Shown: positions 59,323-64,000 of the stretch, piece after piece
Position numbering within the stretch: position 1 is the first letter of the stretch
Layout of the letters: every line of letters starts with the position of its first letter
Assembly: GCA_037201625.1 (NCBI GenBank)
Contig: JBBCGR010000003.1
Span: forward strand, 1,302,001-1,366,000
From: JAMXLO01 sp037201625
GTDB lineage: Bacteria; Pseudomonadota; Alphaproteobacteria; Acetobacterales; Acetobacteraceae
Direction of reading: 5' to 3'
DNA length: 64,000 nucleotides
Position numbers and translations under genes: made by a program
Notes under the pieces: model-generated
Told to the model about the DNA's origin: nothing
Databases searched by the model: none
What the model saw: the letters and a program-made list of their open reading frames with translations, nothing else

Positions 59323-59559
59323 TGTCGGGGTTTCGCCCCGAACCCCGACCAAGGGGCGCTGCCCCTTGGATCCCCGCCGAGGGCGGAGCCCTCGGAACCC
59401 CGGACGCTGGCTTGGGTGGCGGGAGGCCCCTACTCGGACCCGTCCTGGTCCGAGTAGGGGCCTCCCGCCACCCAAGCCAAAATTGGGATTGCAAAGGCTG
59501 CGCCTTTGCTGGGGGTTTAGGGGGCAACGCCACCTGGCGGGGTTCGGGGCGGAGCCCCG
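59323..59559. repeat. Cluster of strong hairpins between kinase and response regulator
   Basis: Six stems in 237 nt: GTCGGGGTT/AACCCCGAC (59323-59348), CCAAGGGGC/GCCCCTTGG (59348-59368), CCGAGGGC/GCCCTCGG (59376-59394), a 33-bp stem (59408-59479), GCAAAGGC/GCCTTTGC (59491-59509) and CGGGGC/GCCCCG (59545-59559). Pattern typical of dispersed palindromic DNA; no open frame of interest. It fills the 345-nt gap almost completely. Confidence 0.9.
59408..59479. repeat. 33-bp perfect inverted repeat with a 6-nt loop
   Basis: Bases 59408-59440 (TGGCTTGGGTGGCGGGAGGC...) are the exact reverse complement of 59447-59479; the loop is CGTCCT. It would fold as an uninterrupted 33-bp RNA or DNA hairpin. No T-run follows. 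Confidence 0.97.
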
Positions 59560-59660
59560 CGCGCTATCGCTTCCCTTGACGCGTCCCGCCCGCCCGCCGA
59601 TCCTTGAACGGCCCGAAATGCGGAATGTTACAGTGCAGAACCCAGTGCAGGGACCGTCCG

Positions 59661-60311
59661 GTGCCGGCGGAGCCTGATCCGCACGGCGAGGAACCGATCG
59701 TTCTGGTGGTGGACGATGACGAGTCCATGCGTGAGGCGCTGCGGAGCCTGCTGGAATCGGTGGACCTACGGGTCGAGGTGTTCCGCTCGGCGGGCGCGTT
59801 CCTCCAGACGGAGATGCCGACCGCGCCCAGTTGCATCGTGCTGGATGTCAGGCTGCCGGGCCAGAGCGGCCTGGAGTTGCAGGCCGAACTGATCCGCGAG
59901 GATATCCGCATCCCGATCATCTTCATCACGGGGCACGGCGATGTGCCGATGTCGGTGAAGGCGCTGAAGGCGGGCGCGATGGATTTCCTCATCAAGCCGT
60001 TCCGCGACCAGGACCTGCTGGACGCGATCAGTGCGGCGATCGACCTGGACCGCCGGCGCCGCAGCGAGGAGGCGAAACGTTCGGATCTGCGGGCGCGGTA
60101 TGACGCGCTCACTAGCCGTGAGCAGCAGATCATGAAGTACGTGACCGACGGACTGTTGAACAAGCAGGTCGCGCACGAGATCGGCGTGTCGGAGATCACG
60201 GTGAAGATCCACCGCGGCAACGTCATGCGCAAGATGGGTGCCAGGTCGCTGCCGGAACTGGTGCGCATGGCCGAGACGCTGGCCCCGGGTGTGGCCCGTT
60301 CGTCACGCTGA
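59661..60311 (+). CDS. FixJ-family response regulator with LuxR-type DNA-binding domain
   Basis: 216 residues. Receiver domain (PIVLVVDDDESMREALRSLL, phospho-acceptor Asp62 in SCIVLDVRLPGQSG, and IKPF near 113), then a helix-turn-helix (ALTSREQQIMKYVTDGLLNK, QVAHEIGVSEITVKIHRGNV). GTG start at 59661 is favoured; ATG at 59625 would add 12 residues with two Cys. Probable partner of the upstream kinase, and a second receiver follows 135 nt downstream. Confidence 0.9.
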   Translation: MPAEPDPHGEEPIVLVVDDDESMREALRSLLESVDLRVEVFRSAGAFLQTEMPTAPSCIVLDVRLPGQSGLELQAELIREDIRIPIIFITGHGDVPMSVKALKAGAMDFLIKPFRDQDLLDAISAAIDLDRRRRSEEAKRSDLRARYDALTSREQQIMKYVTDGLLNKQVAHEIGVSEITVKIHRGNVMRKMGARSLPELVRMAETLAPGVARSSR

Positions 60312-60446
60312 ACCCCCTGCGCCGCCAGGGTCTTCCGGATAAACCCTAGTATAGGTTTCGCGGAGGCCGCCGAGCCGGCAATGTCCCGCCGCACCTGGCC
60401 AGCAAGCGCCATACGCCGGGTCATTTCACGGGTGATCGGATTCAGC

Positions 60447-60824
60447 GTGACGACTCCACTCATCGCGATTGTCGACGACGACGAGTCGGTTTGCATCGGT
60501 CTGACGAGCCTCGTGCGGTCCCTCGGATATGAGGCACAGTCCTTCGGCTCGGCCGAGGATTTCCTCGGCTGGGCAGGGCGCGACGGAACCGCCTGCCTCA
60601 TCTCGGATGTCCAGATGCCTGGCCTTGGCGGTCTCGATCTGCAGAAGGCCCTGGTGGCCGAGGGCCGGCAGGTCCCGATCATCTTCATCACGGCCTATCC
60701 CGATCCCCACGTCCAGCAGCTTGCGACGCAGGCCGGAGCGCTGTGCTTCCTCAGCAAGCCGTTCGACGGCGATGCGCTGATCAAGTGCCTGGGAACCGCG
60801 CTCGGCACGGACGGCGCGCCCTAG
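60447..60824 (+). CDS. Single-domain FixJ-type receiver protein
   Basis: 125 residues, receiver only (PLIAIVDDDESVCIGLTSLV, Asp54 in CLISDVQMPGLGG, LSKPFDGDAL); there is no output domain, so it may act as a phosphate sink or adaptor for the neighbouring kinase. The GTG at 60447 has a weak GGA site; ATG 60381 is an in-frame alternative adding 22 residues. The stop TAG overlaps the first bases of the repeat element at 60823. Confidence 0.8.
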   Translation: MTTPLIAIVDDDESVCIGLTSLVRSLGYEAQSFGSAEDFLGWAGRDGTACLISDVQMPGLGGLDLQKALVAEGRQVPIIFITAYPDPHVQQLATQAGALCFLSKPFDGDALIKCLGTALGTDGAP

Positions 60825-60925
60825 AGCGTGGTCCCCACAGGTGGGGTAACCGGAGCGGTGAATCACGCTTTCAGACAATGAGCTGCAGCGGATTCCGTGA
60901 GCCTGCACGAACGGAATCTGCGCTA
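60823..60925. repeat. TAGAGCGTG-family repeat element, single copy
   Basis: AGAGCGTGGTCCCCACAGGT with a small stem (CCCCAC/GTGGGG), then GGAGCGGTGAATCACGCTTT and a GCGGATTCCGT/ACGGAATCTGC stem. It shares the GGAGCGGTGAATCAC core and the ending with the array at 49609-49857, and like it begins on the stop codon of the preceding gene. Confidence 0.8.
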
Positions 60926-61336
60926 GCGTCCCGCCAGCCGGCGTTCGCATCGGCCGACCGCTGCAGCAGCACCGAGTAGCGCCAGCGACCCGCGGCGCCT
61001 GACCCGCGCCCGCGTCTGATCCCGCCGCGCCGACACCCTGATCACATCTCCGCCGCGTTTCGCGCCACTCCGGTGGCCCATGGCGCTGGTTCGGCGGGTG
61101 GATGCACGCGCACCTATCACGAACGCGATAAGTCGTCCGTGCCCGCCGTTCGGCTCGGTGGGTGGAAATGACCAGACACGGTCGTCCACGACAATGGAGG
61201 ACAGCCGACATAAACCTTCGTATGGGGGTGGCGCTACGATGGTGGGGGCCCCACCGCACCCAAGTGCGATAGAGCAGACCTCCGTACAGTTGCATCCTCC
61301 ATGGCGAATTGTCGGCCATCAGAACGGCAAGGATCC
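60926..61336. other. Non-coding spacer with no recognised feature
   Basis: About 410 nt upstream of the STAND regulator. Open frames here have no codon pattern or start signals supporting genes. A regulator start is preceded only by AACGGCAAGGATCC. I see no convincing promoter or RNA. Confidence 0.5.
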
Positions 61337-62776
61337 ATGGAGACTTCAGACACCGCCCCAGCGCTCGGTCACCGCATCGAGTTCGGCCCCTTCACCCTCC
61401 TGCCCGGCCAGCGCCTGCTGCTGCGCGACGGTCAGGCGGTCCGCCTAGGGACACGCGCATTCGACGTGCTGCTGGCACTGGCCGCGCGGCCCGGCGAACT
61501 GGTGACCAAGGAGGAGCTGATCTCCCAGGTCTGGCCCACCACGTATGTCGACGAGGCCAATCTGCGGGTGCAACTGGTCGCGCTGCGCAAGGCGCTGGGG
61601 GAGGGCGGCAGCCGGCTGATCTCCAATGATCCCGGCCGCGGCTATCGCTTCACACCGAAGGTCACCTATTCCGCCATGGCGGAGCCGGTGGCGCCCGCCG
61701 CATCCTCGGGTCAGATATCCCGGCGGCTGCCGGTGGCCATGACTCGGCTGATCGGCCGGGCCGCATTCATCGATCGCCTGACCGTGGAACTGCCGAACCA
61801 GCGCCTGATCACGATCGTCGGGCCGGGCGGCATCGGCAAGACCCGTGTCGCCGTCGCCTGCGCCGAGGCGCTGGCCGATTCCTATGCCGATGGCGTCGCC
61901 TTCGTCGACCTCACGGAGGCGCGGGACCTCCACTCGGTCACCGCCGAACTCGCGGGCGTGCTGGAGATCGCACCCGGGACCGGCGATTCGCTGCGCGACG
62001 CCATCGGCTATCTCCGCCAGCGCGACGTGCTGCTGGTGATCGACAATTGCGAGCACGTCGTCGATGCGGCGGCGGAACTGGTGGAAGCGATCCTCGCCGG
62101 TGCGCCGCGGACCCATATCCTCGCCACCAGCCGCGAGGCGCTGCGGGCGTCCGGCGAATGGGTCCGCTCGCTGCCGCCGCTGGCCAGCCCGCCGGCCGAC
62201 GTGAAGGACCTCTCCGCCGCTGCCGCCCTGCAGTATCCGGCCGTCGAGCTGTTCATCGAGCGGGCGACCGCGGCGCGCTTCGGCTACCGGCTCAGCGACG
62301 CCGAAGCGCCGCTGGTCGGCGAGATCTGCCGCCGCCTGGACGGTGTGGCGCTGGCCATCGAACTGGCCGCCGCGCAGGTCGACGTGCTTGGCGTCGCGTG
62401 GCTCGCGGCACATCTGGACGAGAGGCTGTGGGTGCTCAATCGCGGCCGCCGTACCGCCGTTCCGCGGCATCAGACGCTCACCGCGATGCTCGACTGGAGC
62501 TACGAACTGCTCTCGGAGCAGGAGCGCACCACGCTGCATTGCGTCGCGGCGTTCCCGGGCGATTTCAGCCTGGCCGAGGCGGTCGACATGGCGACCAGCG
62601 ACGGGATCAAGGACATCGAGGTGATCGGCGCGGTCGGCGGCCTGGTCTCCAAATCCCTGGCGATGCTGGATGTCAGCGGCTCCGTGACGCGCTATCGGCT
62701 GCCGGCGATGACGCGGGCCTATGCAAGCGCGAAGTTGCGGTCGGCTCAGGCCCGGTCGTCGCTGCAGGACGCGTAG
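61337..62776 (+). CDS. Winged-helix/STAND ATPase transcriptional regulator (short form)
   Basis: 479 residues. An OmpR/PhoB-type winged helix at about 15-105 (VRLGTRAFDVLLALAARPGE, VDEANLRVQLVALRKALGEG) is joined to an NB-ARC-like ATPase with Walker A IVGPGGIGKTRVAVACAEAL near residue 160, Walker B VLLVIDNCEHVVDAA, and the sensor LATSREALRASGE. Relatives of this AfsR/MalT-like type usually continue with about 400 residues of TPR-like repeats; this protein ends shortly after the ATPase-associated winged segment (LTAMLDWSYELLSEQERTTL). The stop is in clean context, so the short form may be natural or truncated. Confidence 0.87.
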   Translation: METSDTAPALGHRIEFGPFTLLPGQRLLLRDGQAVRLGTRAFDVLLALAARPGELVTKEELISQVWPTTYVDEANLRVQLVALRKALGEGGSRLISNDPGRGYRFTPKVTYSAMAEPVAPAASSGQISRRLPVAMTRLIGRAAFIDRLTVELPNQRLITIVGPGGIGKTRVAVACAEALADSYADGVAFVDLTEARDLHSVTAELAGVLEIAPGTGDSLRDAIGYLRQRDVLLVIDNCEHVVDAAAELVEAILAGAPRTHILATSREALRASGEWVRSLPPLASPPADVKDLSAAAALQYPAVELFIERATAARFGYRLSDAEAPLVGEICRRLDGVALAIELAAAQVDVLGVAWLAAHLDERLWVLNRGRRTAVPRHQTLTAMLDWSYELLSEQERTTLHCVAAFPGDFSLAEAVDMATSDGIKDIEVIGAVGGLVSKSLAMLDVSGSVTRYRLPAMTRAYASAKLRSAQARSSLQDA

Positions 62777-62810
62777 CGGCGCACAGCCGCCCGCTCGGAG
62801 GCGCCGCCGG

Positions 62811-63845
62811 TCAGGAAGCTGGCTGGCCGGCCAGGAACCAGTCCAGGATCAGGCTGCCTTCCTCACGCGGATAGACGTGCGACAGGTCGGCGATCTCACG
62901 ATAGGTCACCGCCGTACCCGCCGCGGCCAGCGCCTGCTGCGCGGTGCGGGCGATCGACACCGGGAACATCCAGTCGAGCGCGCCGTGCACCAGGTACACC
63001 GGCAGTCCCGCCACCCGCCGCGGCTCGGCCATCGTCAGCAGCAGCGGATGGAAGCTCGCCGCCACCGGGGCGAGGTGGGTGAAGGGCGATTCGTCGTCCA
63101 GGCCGCTCAGCAGCGTGAAGGTGCCGCCGTCGCTCATGCCGGTCAGCAGCAGGCGCGTCTCGTCGACCGGCCATCGCTGCGCGATCTGCGCCAGGACGCG
63201 GGCCAGGTTCAGGCTGTCCACCTGTGGCTCCATCAGCGACCAGGTGTCTCCCTTGGCCGTCGGCGCCACGAGGATGACGCCGCGGCCGCGCACCTCGCGC
63301 AGCCAGCTCCACAGGAATAGCCGGCCGTGCCCGGCACCGCCGTGCAGTGCCATCACCAGCGGATAGCGGCGCGCAGGGTCGTAATCCTCCGGCACGTAGA
63401 CCGAAAATCCGCCGCGCTCGCGCGTGTCGTTGCCCGCGTGCAGCACGCCGGTGAGCGCGCCGTCACGCCCCGGGCCGACCGCGTACTGGTCGGACGCGAG
63501 GAAGAACCGGTCGACGCTCGGCAGCACCGCGGCCAGCGGATACAGCGCTTCCAGCGCGCGGCTCACCTGGCGCAGCGCGCGGTAGGCCTGGCGCAGGCCA
63601 TCCACCGCGCCGGCCGCCTCACGCAGGCCGTCGCACGCAAGCAGCGTGGCCTTCACCGCGGGCTCGATGACCTGGCGCAGCTTCTCGCGCCAAGCGGCGG
63701 CCGCCATCGCCTCGCGCAGCGCCGCGTCACGGCCACCCAGTCCTTCGACCAGCGTGGCTAGTTCGGGCGGGTACAGATGGCGGCCGATGACCTCGAGCGC
63801 ATCCAGCGTATCGAGCAGGTGGGCGATCGCCTCGGCTTCGCTCAT
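62811..63845 (-). CDS. Alpha/beta hydrolase (esterase/depolymerase-like)
   Basis: 344 residues. An N-terminal helical region (about 1-120) precedes an alpha/beta-hydrolase domain with the nucleophile Ser in LLLTGMSDGGTFTLLSG, VYLVHGALDWMFPV supplying the likely Asp, and IADLSHVYPREEG the His. VYVPEDYDPARRYPLVMALHGG opens the domain. It resembles PHB-depolymerase-like/feruloyl esterase-type enzymes; no lid or signal peptide is visible, and the role is unknown. Its start overlaps the stop of the partial upstream gene by 4 nt (ATGA), so the two are co-transcribed. Confidence 0.87.
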   Translation of the reverse strand: MSEAEAIAHLLDTLDALEVIGRHLYPPELATLVEGLGGRDAALREAMAAAAWREKLRQVIEPAVKATLLACDGLREAAGAVDGLRQAYRALRQVSRALEALYPLAAVLPSVDRFFLASDQYAVGPGRDGALTGVLHAGNDTRERGGFSVYVPEDYDPARRYPLVMALHGGAGHGRLFLWSWLREVRGRGVILVAPTAKGDTWSLMEPQVDSLNLARVLAQIAQRWPVDETRLLLTGMSDGGTFTLLSGLDDESPFTHLAPVAASFHPLLLTMAEPRRVAGLPVYLVHGALDWMFPVSIARTAQQALAAAGTAVTYREIADLSHVYPREEGSLILDWFLAGQPAS

Positions 63846-64000
63846 GACCAGGTCACCGCGTGGGCATAGTAGCGCAGACCGCCGCTGCCGCCCGGCGTCC
63901 AGGCCCCCTTGTGGTGGCGGAACCCGTCCTGCGTGGTGGTCCTGAGCGCGTTGCGTTCGCCGGCCTGGGTCTCCTGCGGGCCGTCGCGGTCAAGCTCCGC
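63842..64000 (-). CDS. Partial gene, C-terminal end only (unknown)
   Basis: An open minus-strand frame reaches the stop at 63842 and runs off the window edge: 52 residues, beginning near AELDRDGPQETQAGERNALR and ending with RHHKGAWTPGGSGGLRYYAH, then AVTWS. The 4-nt ATGA overlap with the hydrolase and codon use support it as real. Family not recognised. Confidence 0.65.
   Translation of the reverse strand, partial: AELDRDGPQETQAGERNALRTTTQDGFRHHKGAWTPGGSGGLRYYAHAVTWS

Overview
The window is 64 kb of very GC-rich chromosomal DNA from an alphaproteobacterium, most likely of the Rhodospirillales (Acetobacteraceae-like). The evidence is a C4-type 5-aminolevulinate synthase, the alphaproteobacterial small-protein set (DUF1013/TrcR, DUF1192, two DUF465/YdcH proteins), the dusB-ntrB-ntrC-ntrY-ntrX operon, a ROSE-type heat-shock leader, a glycine-rich Hint-domain protein, and many short palindromic intergenic repeats. 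I found no tRNA, rRNA, CRISPR array, transposase or phage gene. Codon use and GC look uniform, so this reads as core chromosome with accessory patches. Genus is inferred from gene content only.

Layout. 1-5.5 kb: partial hemA, a lipoprotein, an M20-type carbamoyl-amino-acid/allantoate amidohydrolase, a DUF2937 membrane protein and a FUSC-type exporter. 5.6-10.7 kb: tkt, gap and pgk, with a nucleoside 2-deoxyribosyltransferase overlapping the end of pgk. 10.7-13.7 kb: a DUF465-purE-purK unit and small conserved proteins. 13.7-16.3 kb: a Hint-domain protein and a sulfotransferase. 16.4-17.5 kb: a 479-bp tandem duplication, each copy carrying a leader, an 80-residue secreted protein and a terminator. 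17.6-20.9 kb: hsp20 with a sigma-32-like promoter and ROSE-like leader, rpmE, a Spy-like protein, an old yellow enzyme and a VOC protein. 21-25 kb: an aminotransferase plus a molybdenum hydroxylase whose large-subunit gene carries a one-base frameshift. 25-31 kb: a periplasmic binding protein gene and a three-gene 2-oxoacid:ferredoxin oxidoreductase module.

31-38.6 kb holds the nitrogen-control operon dusB-ntrBCYX. 39.7-44 kb is the most interesting region. Four consecutive genes encode the two protein families that are fused in animal D-glutamate cyclase, followed by MurL and a MurD2-type ligase. Together they form a compact D-glutamate module that could supply peptidoglycan D-Glu without a racemase and dispose of free D-Glu. 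44-49.6 kb: a MetE-like protein, a DUF1232-sulfotransferase fusion, a D-cysteine desulfhydrase-like enzyme, msrP with an unusual small membrane partner, and an HAD phosphatase. 49.9-54.9 kb: a five-gene operon for a gliding-type (GldFG-like) ABC system with DUF4340 and Nudix proteins. 55-57.3 kb: a class II aldolase and an ArsR-SRPBCC pair with a palindromic operator. 57.5-60.8 kb: a DUF4118-PAS histidine kinase and two FixJ-like response regulators, separated by a cluster of strong hairpins. 61-64 kb: a winged-helix/STAND regulator, an alpha/beta hydrolase, and a partial gene cut by the window end.

Several dispersed repeat families recur in the gaps: a palindrome shared by 16.9 and 44.1 kb, one shared by 25.0 and 54.0 kb, and a TAGAGCGTG-type element at 49.6 kb (four 56-bp tandem copies) and 60.8 kb.
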